Positions 38,501 through 44,994 of a stretch of DNA of 64,000 nt are shown here, piece by piece; position 1 is the first letter of the stretch; each line of letters opens with the position of its first letter. The stretch comes from Castanea sativa (Eukaryota; Streptophyta; Magnoliopsida; Fagales; Fagaceae), in NCBI RefSeq assembly GCF_040712315.1, contig NC_134017.1, positions 13,422,001-13,486,000 of the forward strand, read 5' to 3'. The notes under the pieces were generated by a model. That model saw only the letters and a program-made list of their open reading frames with translations. It was not told the origin of the DNA and ran no database searches. Position numbers and translations under genes: made by a program.

Positions 38501-41500
38501 AAAGCTGAATTCTACTGTTCAGGTGTCATTTCCCCATTGATGCAGCCAAGAAGGTAGATGCAGGGTTTTTAATGTGGAGGTAGTAGTCTTTTCCATAGAT
38601 ATTTATCTCATGTCCTTGCATCTTAGAGGGTGCTTGGATCACCCTCTTACCCATCAGTTTTTCCAAGATTCTGCCCTTAACCTTCTTGGCAAATCTCAGG
38701 GTCTTCGGCGGACCTGTCCAAGGAGACATCCATCCTTGGACAACTCCTCGGACCTCTGCAGTATAGGTTGACTCGTGGGCTTAGGGTCCCAGTGACTAAA
38801 ACAAACTGGTACCGATTGATTAAGCCCAAAGCCCATTTGTTTATTTAATAACTCTTACCCCCCACAGGTATTTTAGGATAGGCTAGGGTAGTGGTAAGAT
38901 TCCTCATACTTGTAGCCATATGATTATTGATTAGTGGATTCTTGGGAATAATGATCTTAAACTCATCTGGTGGGGTATTTGACTTGCGAGAAGTTTTTCC
39001 CATTTGTCAATAAATTACCGTTTTAATTTATTTTCCGTTGTGCATTTAATTTATTTAGTGATTTGTTGGTACCTCTACCATTTACATGTAATTTGACCTA
39101 TTTAATCAACTTGGGTAATTAAATTAATTAATAAGGTCAATATATCTTAACCCAACACTTGGAATGTTGCTTCCATACAATACACATGTTAAAGACACGT
39201 CTATTTATGCTCACACACCTTAGATGTCTTTCCACATCTTTCACATGCATGCATCGCATGCTTCACCGGGTTACTTCATCTTTGATATATTTTTTGTCAT
39301 TTCTTGGTGGGACTTGATTCATTCAATTGGCTATAAAGACTTTCTTTCCAAGTTAGAGTTTGAGTGGGATGCCAGAATATATTTAGATATTGCTATAAAT
39401 ATTTAAACCATAGCTTTATAGAACACTATCGGTGCCAAATATAATTCTATATATACTCTACATTGGATACATTATAAGTTATAACATATAGTTCAAAATA
39501 ATAAATATATAGCCATAAAGGACTTTTTGCTTTAAATCGTAAGACGTAGGCCATTGTGATTATCTTTCATTAATATCAAGTTATTTATCACTCTCACAGT
39601 TGAGAATATTGTTACCTACCTCTGCCTGAAATTCCTTATACCCTTGATCTGATGAAGGTGAAAGCATCTTCACAGCAACTTGAAAGCCATCTAAGTACCC
39701 ATGGTAAACTGTTCCAAAGCCTCCTTTCCCGATAACACTTTCAAAATTGTTGGTAATGCTCTGGACCTCTGAGTATGTGAACTGCTGTTTCTTAGACTCC
39801 AACACCCTAACTTGTTCATTGTATACAGAGTTCATCTCCCCTGCCGGCACATCTGCTAAGATCATGACAATTTAATGAAGCATATGATATCTTTGTCCCT
39901 TTTGCTTCCACACAAAATTGACATTTTTGTGATCTAAAATTGGGATACCCCAAAACATCCAAGCTTTTGGAATATACAAACATAAATTGTAATTCTACCT
40001 TTTTTCCTCCTTTTTAGGTGCCATAAGAGAGCAATTCCACATAATAAGAGGATGGCAACTCCAAAAACTGCTGCTACTACTGGAACAACAATATTCTTTT
40101 TCTTTTTGCATAGACTGGACACACAAGGATTTGGATTCACTCCATCACTAGCAAGATTTGGATTTCCTCCAACACTAGTATCAACGATGAAAGTAAAACA
40201 TTAAACTGCAGCTGATACCAAGAACCTCTTGATCTTCTATCTTATACTAACGGTGGCTATAGAACTCTTAAAAGTTTGGATATATGCTAGCACTACTTTA
40301 TAGAAAGAAATTTGGTGTCAAAGGAAAAATGATTTAAAATAACGATAATCCTCATGAGTAAAAGACAGACCTGAGCAAAAGTAATCCCTTATTTGATCTT
40401 TCAATGAGTTCCATAGGAATTGACCCTGAGAGGCTGTTATTTTGAAGGTTTCTGTAAAGATAGATAAAGTATGATTTCTACATTCATACTAACATAAACT
40501 GACAATGTAACTTGAATCCTGAGTAACTTACAGAACATGCAAGAGAGGTAGCTGTGACAGAAAAATGGGAACAGTTCCATTTAAGCTATTGTTTGATAGA
40601 TCCCTGAAATAAGCAAGCCAGCATGTTAATTTAATATCAGTCACCATAAAAGGGGGGAAAAAAAAGAGCTATTTCGATTTAATTAGCAAAATATTGAGTA
40701 TATCTGGTTTTTGTGAAATGCTTACAAATATTGTATCATTGTGAGATTTGATATGAAAGGAGCTATTTCCCCAGTCAATCCACTTGATGATAAGTTCCTA
40801 ATATGGAGATCAACAAATTGAGTATTTGTAATTAATTAAAATGTTAAAATATATACTTTACATAGAAGGTATAAACTTACAAGGAAATGATGCTCGGTGA
40901 ATCGAAAGCATTGTAGCTGCAACTAAGACCGTCCCACGAGTAATCTTTAGGGGCACAAGGATCTCCTTGCCAGTTTCTCTTTATTCCATACATTGACTTG
41001 ATATTCTTGATAGCGTCAACTAATTATTTCATAGAACGAAAAATATATATCAAAGAGGTTAAAAAAAAAAAAAAACATTAAGGGATAATGATCTTAGACA
41101 AATTAAGCATGTTGTGGTGCATTTTTAATGCCGTAAGAACGTACCATCTGTTTGGTCTGTTTGTGCTTGTAAAAGCTGTTTCAACGTGTAGATCTCAAAG
41201 GCGTTGAGAATGGGCGGAAGGGTGGAAGTGTCAGTTTTATTTACCCAAAAATTAAAATATTCTCCAGTCTCTCCATCTCCTACGCTAAACATTGTCCACG
41301 TTGATAAGTAGTAAGGAACTAAAGGCCCACGCCACCATATCCCATTCAAATAGACGTTTAGTTCTCTAGACTGGTTCGGATGAAGCTTTTCTACTTCAGC
41401 AAAGTGCATGTAGATGTATTGGGTCACTGTGTTACCATCATCAGGAGTCCACTCATAGCCTAAGGAAGCATTTATATCAAATTTTGTCGCTGCAGTATTC

Positions 41501-42430
41501 ATGACAACCGATGGTACTTGGAAATAGTTGTGGTCTGTGGCGTCAATCGTTTGATTGGTACTAATGCTTTTCCATACATCTGTGACCAAGGGTGACCATA
41601 TGCGATCAAAAACATCATCTTTGTACCTAAGTAGAAAAGAATATCATATATATCAGGCTATTTATTTGAAAATGACTTTACTGAGTCTTACCGAAACGAT
41701 GAGATTGAAAATGGCTTACCGGTAAGTTCTATTGGTTGTTGAACCACAATCCAACCGCAAGTAGAGATCCAGTGATCCTGTGTTAGGTATGTAAGTATTG
41801 TTGTTCAAAGGTCTTAACTCTAACACTGATATGAAAGGTGTCCCGTTGCCTGTGTTTACAAGACAAATATAGATGTCTTCTGATAAGGATAGATGCATAA
41901 TTTCCTTGGTTTTTGTACTTAATGCATCTGACACCGCCACAGTGTCCCACCTGTTTACTCCAAGATACAAATCAAATGTTGGTATTTTGCCTTTGCCATC
42001 ATAGTTCCCATACATGAAACTCGCTCGGATCAAATAGTTCCTGTTTTTGCCTGGTGAAGGTCTTAAAGTGTAACAGTTTTTGGTTCCTTCAGGAAAGCTG
42101 CGGACAGTCCAAAACTGTTGTTCAAGAGAATTGCTCCTGTATTCGACTGAAATATTCCCATTTACCCCAGTTTCTGTGAAAGTTGTGTCGGAAGTGTAAT
42201 TGATTTCTGTTATTCCATCTTTATAGCTTGAGCCATCTGGTATCCCACAGTCTATGCTGATGAAGCCTGAAATACAAGAGGATTAGCTCTATGTTTAAAG
42301 TGCAACAATTGATATACAGTGGTGCTCAAAAGATTTAGATTGTCAAACCTAATTGATCCTGGGAATGAACAAGGACTGTGAGAGCAAAAGCACCATGAAT
42401 TATTATTGCAAATAGAAAATGCTTTGCCAT
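12311..42430 (-). CDS. Malectin-like LRR receptor kinase, 13 exons, complete
   Basis: Exons, 5' to 3' on the minus strand: 42430-42349, 42266-41720, 41626-41145, 41019-40881, 40797-40726, 40603-40532, 40451-40371, 40174-39999, 39855-39620, 16415-16289, 16183-16121, 16033-15844, 12716-12311. They sum to 2673 nt, giving 890 residues, and all introns are GT-AG with matching phases. Domain order is signal peptide, malectin-like ectodomain, GDPC motif, three LRRs, one membrane helix and an RD kinase: the plan and size known for plant LRR-I receptor kinases, plasma-membrane proteins that relay an extracellular cue by phosphorylation. The ligand cannot be told from sequence. Exon 9 ends GCAGAG|GT and exon 10 begins AG|GCCAAT. 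This joins the kinase frame at phase 0 across a 23.2 kb intron, at a junction I recall as usual for the family. No premature stop was found. Confidence 0.93.
13165..13304 (-). mobile_element. tRNA-derived SINE, old reverse copy
   Basis: On the minus strand it reads GGTTCTAATTAGCTCAACGG, then TGGTTGAATAAGAGATTTG and AGTTCAATTCCTGCC (box B), and ends in a CTCTC-A-rich tail. It matches the three plus-strand SINEs at 14247, 51535 and 61104 but is the most diverged. No target duplication was resolved. Confidence 0.75.
13681..13959. mobile_element. Foldback MITE, 279 bp, 9-bp TSD, Mutator type
   Basis: The two halves are near-perfect inverted repeats of over 100 bp (GGATTCAGATCCTCTAGAG outward; GATCTGAATCC at the right end). 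A perfect 9-bp duplication ATTATATAT flanks it (13672-13680 and 13960-13968). TSD length points to Mutator-type mobilisation, although the duplication is AT-rich and runs into a TA microsatellite. It has no coding capacity and would form a long hairpin if the intron is transcribed. Confidence 0.85.
13960..14015. repeat. Compound (TA)n(CA)n microsatellite
   Basis: About 40 bases of TA followed by about 14 of CA, directly right of the MITE. Confidence 0.95.
14247..14405 (+). mobile_element. tRNA-derived SINE, TSD about 13 bp
   Basis: Starts TGTGGGTTCCAGTTAACTCA. It has a box-A-like AACTCAGCTGGTAAAATC and box B GGGTTCAATCC, a tRNA-unrelated part with ATTGGTGTCTTGGT, and an A tail. The flanks AACTATTGATTTT repeat at 14235-14247 and about 14407-14419, as expected for LINE-driven retroposition. 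Not a functional tRNA: no cloverleaf or anticodon arm. Confidence 0.88.
14620..15196. mobile_element. hAT-type MITE, 577 bp, TSD GTTTACAT
   Basis: TIRs TAGGGGTAGCAA and, reversed, TAGTGGTGGCAA. A perfect 8-bp duplication GTTTACAT lies at 14612-14619 and 15197-15204. Subterminal arms are rich in ACACGACC / GGGTT motifs. An 8-bp TSD with an AGGGGTGGCAA-like end is diagnostic for hAT. No transposase. Confidence 0.93.
16417..17548. other. Intron sequence with simple repeats
   Basis: Contains a G-rich tract (GGGGGAGGGGGGGGGGG at about 16785-16801), a TA run near 16890 and an (AGA)n run at 17230-17261. The stretch 16690-16985 is rich in TTTGGGGGAG/TTTAGGGG words. No coding signal. Confidence 0.6.
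17549..18410 (+). mobile_element. LTR-like fragment, probably Ty3/Gypsy
   Basis: Starts TGTAGACACCTCATTTTG, an LTR start I recall from plant Gypsy elements, and has a TATA-like CATATAAATACA at about 18084-18095 followed by a leader-like stretch. The right end is ill defined and merges into the gag remnant, so only a fragment is claimed. Confidence 0.45.
18430..19233 (+). pseudogene. Copia-like gag remnant with two zinc-knuckle motifs
   Basis: A charged, coiled-coil-like segment (about 18450-18720) precedes two CCHC-like motifs: [14 protein letters not shown], in which one metal-binding cysteine is a tyrosine, and [13 protein letters not shown] just after a stop. The C-terminal part runs to [13 protein letters not shown] then stop. 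These match what I know of nucleocapsid regions of plant Ty1/Copia Gag. Several in-frame stops make it dead. No protease, integrase or reverse transcriptase follows before the spacer, so pol has been lost or was never present in this copy. Confidence 0.72.
19234..21126 (+). mobile_element. Family A internal spacer ending in a polypurine tract
   Basis: Aligns with the spacer of the second copy (about 22330-23580). The shared block includes GATGAGCATC and GAGCTTTGTGGCT near 19540/22500. At 20190-20430 it is rich in TCGATA-containing words. GGGGGAG tracts occur at about 20613, 20656 and 20705, and the true polypurine tract CCAAAGGGAGAGAT abuts the LTR at 21127. The MAPKK-type ORF of the second copy is missing here. 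Confidence 0.7.
21127..22101 (+). mobile_element. Family A LTR between two internal regions
   Basis: Starts TGTTAGGAAATATG directly after the polypurine tract and has TATATATAAGG near 21476. It ends near TTTTTTAATAAC, where sister copies read CCCAACA. It is not followed by a recognisable primer-binding site, and no 5-bp duplication could be matched, so the LTR is in a rearranged context. Confidence 0.8.
23330..23570 (+). repeat. Cluster of TCGATA/CTCGAT words in spacer
   Basis: Repeated degenerate words such as CTCGATACCTCTCGATA and ATCCATCGA recur through this stretch. The same words are clustered in the matching spacers at 20190-20430 and 48180-48440 and just upstream of the TATA box in every family A LTR. 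Confidence 0.7.
23577..23584 (+). promoter_or_regulatory. Candidate TATA box for the internal ORF
   Basis: TATATATA followed by CTTGAGGTTC and a CT-rich leader about 400 bp before the ATG at 23981. The reverse-oriented copy keeps the same arrangement (CTATATATAG at about 48167-48176, ORF start near 47635). Conservation in two copies suggests an internal promoter; not proven. Confidence 0.4.
23981..25198 (+). pseudogene. MAPKK-type putative plant transposon protein ORF
   Basis: Starts [20 protein letters not shown], a serine-rich N-terminus, followed by a globular part ([17 protein letters not shown], then after frameshifts [36 protein letters not shown] and PSAITCIF). It ends in a Ser-rich and acidic tail. 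The first piece closes at 24244, and other frames and stops follow. From memory this resembles the 'putative plant transposon protein' domain common in tree genomes (Pfam PF20167), which should be tested. It sits where an env-like ORF sits in some Copia elements, between pol and the 3' LTR. The function is unknown. A second broken copy lies at 46444-47635. Confidence 0.65.
26045..27148. mobile_element. 1.1 kb TIR element inside the LTR
   Basis: The left end GGGGCTGTTTGGATT and the right end, reversed, GGCGCTGTTTGGTTT match. Removing it restores LTR continuity. Subterminal GTGATGAGTGATG words recur, including about three tandem units at 27040-27125. No transposase. The target duplication is not clear (CAGG/TAGG at most), so the superfamily (PIF/Harbinger, hAT or other) is open. 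The long open frames here are driven by a (GTT)n microsatellite and are not taken as genes. Confidence 0.72.
26554..26625. repeat. (GTT)n microsatellite
   Basis: About 24 trinucleotide units with two GCT interruptions inside the TIR element. It gives poly-Val, poly-Leu or poly-Cys in three frames. Confidence 0.95.
27487..28265 (-). repeat. 3' LTR of the Gypsy element
   Basis: 779 bp. In element orientation it starts at 28265, where the expected TG is TA, and ends ...CTTACA at 27487. The purine-rich AGGGGTTAT just outside 28265 is the likely polypurine tract. Confidence 0.93.
28769..31319 (+). pseudogene. Antisense three-exon ORF in the Gypsy 3' region
   Basis: It runs opposite to gag-pol. 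Exon 1 is 28769-29270 ([17 protein letters not shown]..., helical domain with [20 protein letters not shown]), donor G|GTGTGA. Exon 2 is 29421-30427 ([20 protein letters not shown], then a Pro-rich, Lys/Glu-rich and Gln-rich part), donor TTG|GTAAGT. Exon 3 begins at 30523 with [10 protein letters not shown], a long coiled coil to about 31000, then a Pro-rich tail to a TAA at 31317. Phases match at both junctions. About six in-frame stops (near 29792, 30116, 30277, 30298, 30721) and a frameshift near 31080 disable it. Nearly all stops read as CAG, CAA or TGG changed by one transition. It resembles the 'putative gypsy type transposon' proteins (Pfam PF04195) in layout only; function unknown. Confidence 0.68.
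31757..32690. repeat. 151-bp tandem repeat array, 5 full units plus partial
   Basis: The word AGACATCAATTTCCAC starts at 31851, 32002, 32153, 32304, 32455 and 32606, an exact 151-base period with no indel. Units differ by scattered substitutions. A more diverged partial unit precedes (31757-31850). Each unit carries the hairpin core TGGTCCGAGGACCA or a variant. It lies between the end of integrase and the antisense ORF. Confidence 0.95.
32741..34183 (-). pseudogene. Gypsy integrase
   Basis: The N-terminal part includes [12 protein letters not shown] of the zinc-binding region. The core has [12 protein letters not shown], the second aspartate in [12 protein letters not shown] and the glutamate in [12 protein letters not shown] (DDE set). 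The C-terminal part is [14 protein letters not shown] to NNLRMYHY, without a chromodomain. Two consecutive stops, TAG TAG, at about 32979-32984 sit where relatives have two glutamines. Another stop lies upstream near 33715. The role is insertion of element DNA, inactive here. Confidence 0.9.
34184..34500 (-). pseudogene. Additional (archaeal-type) RNase H domain
   Basis: [15 protein letters not shown] holds the first aspartate, NNETEYEA the glutamate and [11 protein letters not shown] the next aspartate. HADSLA, past a stop at about 34184, gives the last. Such a second RNase H between the RT-associated RNase H and integrase is known for Tat-lineage Gypsy elements and places this one there. 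Confidence 0.82.
34501..36028 (-). pseudogene. Gypsy reverse transcriptase and RNase H
   Basis: RT motifs in order: [54 protein letters not shown], and the catalytic YVDDMVVKS. RNase H follows with [33 protein letters not shown] and the LKSVL segment. Three stops interrupt it (about 35686, 35501 and 34980). The first two read as TGG to TAG and CAA to TAA. Confidence 0.92.
36056..36556 (-). pseudogene. Gypsy aspartic protease region
   Basis: [14 protein letters not shown] is the D-x-G-S active-site loop of plant Gypsy proteases. The following [20 protein letters not shown] is the second conserved segment of the fold. It would mature Gag and Pol. Confidence 0.85.
36600..38040 (-). pseudogene. 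Gypsy gag
   Basis: The start is placed at 38040 ([15 protein letters not shown]), 48 bases after the PBS-side LTR edge. A basic segment with a [12 protein letters not shown] coiled coil is followed by the capsid-like retrotransposon gag domain (37533-37054: [44 protein letters not shown]) and a [14 protein letters not shown] zinc-knuckle-like motif near 36820. Stops and frame breaks lie near 37819, 37570, 37054 and 36770. Confidence 0.88.
38064..38087 (-). promoter_or_regulatory. Primer-binding site of the Gypsy element
   Basis: On the minus strand, directly after the LTR end CTTACA, the sequence reads ATTGACGCCGTCTGTGGGAA. The expected TGG that pairs with a tRNA CCA end reads TGA, again a G-to-A change. 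I do not assign the tRNA. Confidence 0.7.
38088..38866 (-). repeat. 5' LTR of the Gypsy element
   Basis: 779 bp, same length as its partner. In element orientation it starts TGTGGGGGGTAAGAG at 38866 and ends TTACA at 38088. It has a CTATTTTTG/TATAAG-like core but no confidently placed TATA box. Confidence 0.93.
39158..39619. other. Intron 9 host sequence, nothing else seen
   Basis: AT-rich intron start next to exon 9, with no further repeat boundary recognised. Confidence 0.6.
39620..39855 (-). CDS. Exon 9: juxtamembrane and kinase N-lobe
   Basis: Encodes about residues 551-629. [20 protein letters not shown] leads into the glycine loop [11 protein letters not shown] (about 593-603), then AVKML with the ATP-anchoring lysine (about 613), and ends EFQAE, whose last glutamate is the expected helix-C partner. 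The donor GAG|GTAGGT at 39620/39619 opens the giant intron. Seen alone this exon looks like a broken kinase, because the rest lies more than 23 kb away. Confidence 0.92.
39999..42430 (-). CDS. Exons 1-8: ectodomain and membrane segment
   Basis: The start at 42430 is chosen because it opens a signal peptide ([19 protein letters not shown]) that splices in frame to [12 protein letters not shown], the usual start of the malectin-like domain. That domain covers about residues 28-370 (exons 2-3) and includes RLDCG and EWTPDD motifs. [16 protein letters not shown] follows in exon 4. Exons 5, 6 and 7 are 72, 72 and 81 bp and each encode one LRR (for example [12 protein letters not shown]). One LRR per phase-2 exon is the classic arrangement. 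Exon 8 has a basic KKKKN, a hydrophobic helix at about residues 520-543 and a stop-transfer KRRKK. Several N-glycosylation sequons (NRT, NQT, NKT) are visible. Confidence 0.93.
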
Positions 42431-42575
42431 TTCCAACACCGTTTAGATTCCTTGGCATGCCTGTTCACTTTTCAGATTTCAATCCAATAAATAGTGCTTT
42501 GCAATAAGTTGTATGTTGTGCAAGTTGTACATTGATGAGATTAAAGTATTTGAGCAGCCGAGTCAATTACTTATA
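42431..42575 (-). promoter_or_regulatory. 5' region of the receptor kinase
   Basis: A TATTTATT element at 42493-42486 is the best TATA-like match, about 60 bases before the start codon. An upstream ATG at 42458 opens a 68-codon frame that overlaps the true start out of frame (ending at 42252 if unspliced). If included in the mRNA it would reduce initiation at 42430; alternatively transcription starts below it. Confidence 0.38.
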
Positions 42576-42757
42576 GAAAAATTCTAGGACCACAAAACTA
42601 TTCACAACTTCTTGCCACAACTATGATGTGACAGATTATAATTAGTAAAGAAAAAAAAGTATTTTCACGTATAAGTGATGATTAACCACTCACAGTCTGC
42701 CACGTCAAAATTGTAATAAAAAAAATTGTGAAATAATTTGTGATTCTAGAACTACTC
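42576..42757. mobile_element. Mutator-type MITE in the kinase promoter, TSD TTACTTATA
   Basis: 182 bp. Ends TTCTAGGACCACAAAACTAT and, reversed, TTCTAGAATCACAAATTATT are imperfect TIRs of about 32 bp. A perfect 9-bp duplication TTACTTATA lies at 42567-42575 and 42758-42766. It begins 146 bases upstream of the start codon. Confidence 0.87.
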
Positions 42758-42889
42758 TTACTTATACGTAGTGAAAAATGATATACCACAACCAAATCCC
42801 GTCTTTGTCAAAAGATACACTAACATTATTTCTTTTTTTTCTCCAAAAAAAAAAATTTTCCTTTCAAATCCATCTGTTGGCATTGTCTT

Positions 42890-43106
42890 TAAAGCTCTGT
42901 TTGTTTCGATGTAAAATATTTGCGGAGGTAAAATATTTTACATGTAAAATATTTGTAGGAAAATATTTTCATTTTACAGTGTTTGGCAGTGTACATGAAA
43001 ATGTTGTGTAAAATATTTTCTAATGTTTGGCACAACGTTAAATGAAAAAAAAAAAAAAAAAACTGGTAAAAATTTAAAACAATCTTTTATTAACTTCCAA
43101 AAAATA
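42890..43106. mobile_element. Possible DNA-transposon end, truncated
   Basis: Starts GCTCTGTTTGTTTCGATG and is full of GTAAAATATTTT words like the subterminal repeats of hAT-type MITEs. It is cut by the solo LTR at 43112. The reverse end was not found on the far side, so this is tentative. Confidence 0.35.
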
Positions 43107-43111
43107 CATAG

Positions 43112-44102
43112 TGATAGGCCAAAAATGTATTGACCCATTGTGATGAATTTATTAATTAATTACCCAAATTTATTAATTAATCAAATTAACATGTAATATA
43201 CGTGGTAGCACAAACAAATCACCAACTAAACAAAATGCAGTGAAAAATAAATTTGACAAGGTGATTTGTTTTCGAATGGGGAAAAGCTCCAAGTCAAAAA
43301 CTCCACCGGGTGATTTTAAGGTCACTACTCCCGAGAATTCACTATTATCACAACAAGCGGTTACAAGTAAAGGAATCCCAGTACTTTATACCAACCTACG
43401 ATTGAACCCTTACCCCAATACCCAATTGGACTTGTTCTGTAGTGACAATCTCTCCTTTTAATGCATGACTCCTAGTACGTGACTAACCAATAGATTCGCG
43501 GATCCGACTTGATCACCAACTTGAGAAGAATGTTGGCTGAAAAGTTCTTTAGTTCATCACATGATGAAGATCACAAAGTTGCTTGGTCACAAAACCCTAT
43601 GGTATACAAACACAACAGCCTCTTCAAGATGAACTAAGGCAAACTAGGTTTCAGGTCACAATTTGCATGAACAACTCTTTGCTTCACACTTGTGCAACTG
43701 TACTTTTTATGACGGCCCTTAAAATAATTCTTATATATGTTTAAGGTTGTGAGAAAACAAAGCTCAAACACATACTCACGGATTAACGTGAAATCAGAAC
43801 TAAAAATCTGATTTTCATAATTCTCGATAGATACCCTATCTATCGAGCAGTTGTCGAGCTTCGTGCTTAGACAGCTTTTTAAATCTGGATAGATACTGGC
43901 TGTCGAGTTTTAAAAACTAACACTTCATCACTTTATTCTTGGACAGACTTGCATAGCTTTAACACTTGAACTTGAAACTTTGTTCTTTGAAGTATTAAAC
44001 ACATCCTAGTTCTACCCAAATACAAGTAAAGTGCGTTTTGTCAAAAAATTAACCAATACGTGATGATATATGTTCCTAACATGAATCACATATGTCCTAA
44101 CA
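43112..44102 (-). mobile_element. Solo family A LTR, TSD CATAG
   Basis: On the minus strand it runs TGTTAGGACATATG to TTGGCCTATCA and is flanked by CATAG at 43107-43111 and 44103-44107. It aligns with the LTR at 21127 (both repeat TGTTAGGAACATAT near the start) and carries CTATCGAG words upstream of TATATAAG. Confidence 0.92.
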
Positions 44103-44107
44103 CATAG

Positions 44108-44989
44108 AGACAGGTGAATGGCTAAAATTGTTGAATCTACTTATACAAGTTCAAAATAATGAATATACATTGATCTTGATCGTTTAAGGGATACTATGAT
44201 AAATTGTACTAAGATATCACCAATGGTTAAAAAGGTTAATCTACTTATAGTACCACCTCTTTAGGCTTTAGCTGAAGCTTGTAAATCATCTTGTAAACTT
44301 CTTTTTCTATAGAAAGCTGTGCAAAGAAAATGAAGTAAAAATTATGGTTTAAAAAGTATTGTAAAACCACATAAAGTACTCATAATGCAAAAAAAAAAAA
44401 AATTATTATTGGCCATGTCTAATTCTAATAACATTTATAAAATAAAAAAATAAAAAACTGAAAAGCATAATAATGTATTTGGTATGAATGTGTTTTTAAG
44501 AAAAAAATGGTACTTATTCTAACAGGAACAATGAAAGAAAACTGACATGCGAACCAAAAACTCTACCTTTCTTCTTCTTTGTTCCAATTTGTCCCATTGC
44601 CACTCTGCTATTCCAAACCCCAATTTTCAATTACCATTCAGCTACCAAACCCACGGCCACAACCAGTGGCTCCTTACCAACTCTAATATACAGAAGGTGT
44701 TGTTCCAATTAAAAAAATGAACCCCATTTGAAATCAACCCCAAACACTAAATCAAATCTCACTCGATAGTGGCAAAAAAATCCCACAAATCCATTTGAGA
44801 TCAACCCCAAAACCTAAATTAAAAGCCACACAATAGAAAAAACAAAATCCCAATTTTCCAAACCCACAGAAACCCATTTGAAATCAACCCCAAACCCTAA
44901 ATCAAATTTTGCAATCCCGAGAGAAATCAACCCCTAATCCTAAATTTGCAATTGAAGGCTCCTCAAGGTATTCTCTCTCTAACATTATG
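44108..44989. other. Intergenic with CCAAAC-rich imperfect repeats
   Basis: From about 44720 to 44950 a degenerate unit containing CCATTTGAAATCAACCCCAA occurs three or four times. No gene is seen. Confidence 0.5.
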
Positions 44990-44994
44990 GTATA

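Larger units (their letters stand above)
27487..38866 (-). mobile_element. Ty3/Gypsy element, Tat/Retand-like, complete ends, TSD GGTAT
   Basis: Two 779-bp LTRs enclose gag, protease, RT, RNase H, a second RNase H and integrase on the minus strand. A 3' non-coding region of about 4.5 kb carries an antisense spliced ORF and a 151-bp tandem array. A perfect 5-bp duplication GGTAT lies at 27482-27486 and 38867-38871. The second RNase H before integrase marks the Tat lineage; a tandem repeat and antisense ORF in the 3' region recall the Retand group. I count by eye about 46 differences between the LTRs (about 94% identity), roughly four fifths of them transitions. Multiple stops make it inactive. 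Confidence 0.92.
25730..39157 (+). mobile_element. Family A LTR split by two insertions
   Basis: LTR segments are 25730-26044, 27149-27486 and 38872-39157; it starts TGTTATGG and ends CCCAACA. The breaks are a TIR element (26045-27148) and the Gypsy element (27487-38866 plus TSD). The joined segments align in order with the solo LTR at 43112-44102, including TAGGGTTTCTTTT right after the TIR element and GGTTGGTAT at the Gypsy site. The 5 bases after its end are CTTGG; a matching duplication on the far left was not found. Confidence 0.85.
16416..39619 (-). other. Intron 9 of the receptor kinase, 23.2 kb, nested TEs
   Basis: Bounded by donor GAG|GTAGGT (39620/39619) and acceptor CTACAG| (16416). 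Stripped of recognised elements, the host sequence left is roughly 16416-17548 and 39158-39619. Order: LTR-like fragment, Copia-like gag remnant, family A internal region, LTR, second internal region, then a family A LTR interrupted by a TIR element and the Gypsy element. Family A parts are antisense to the gene; Gypsy gag-pol runs in the gene's sense. Confidence 0.9.
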
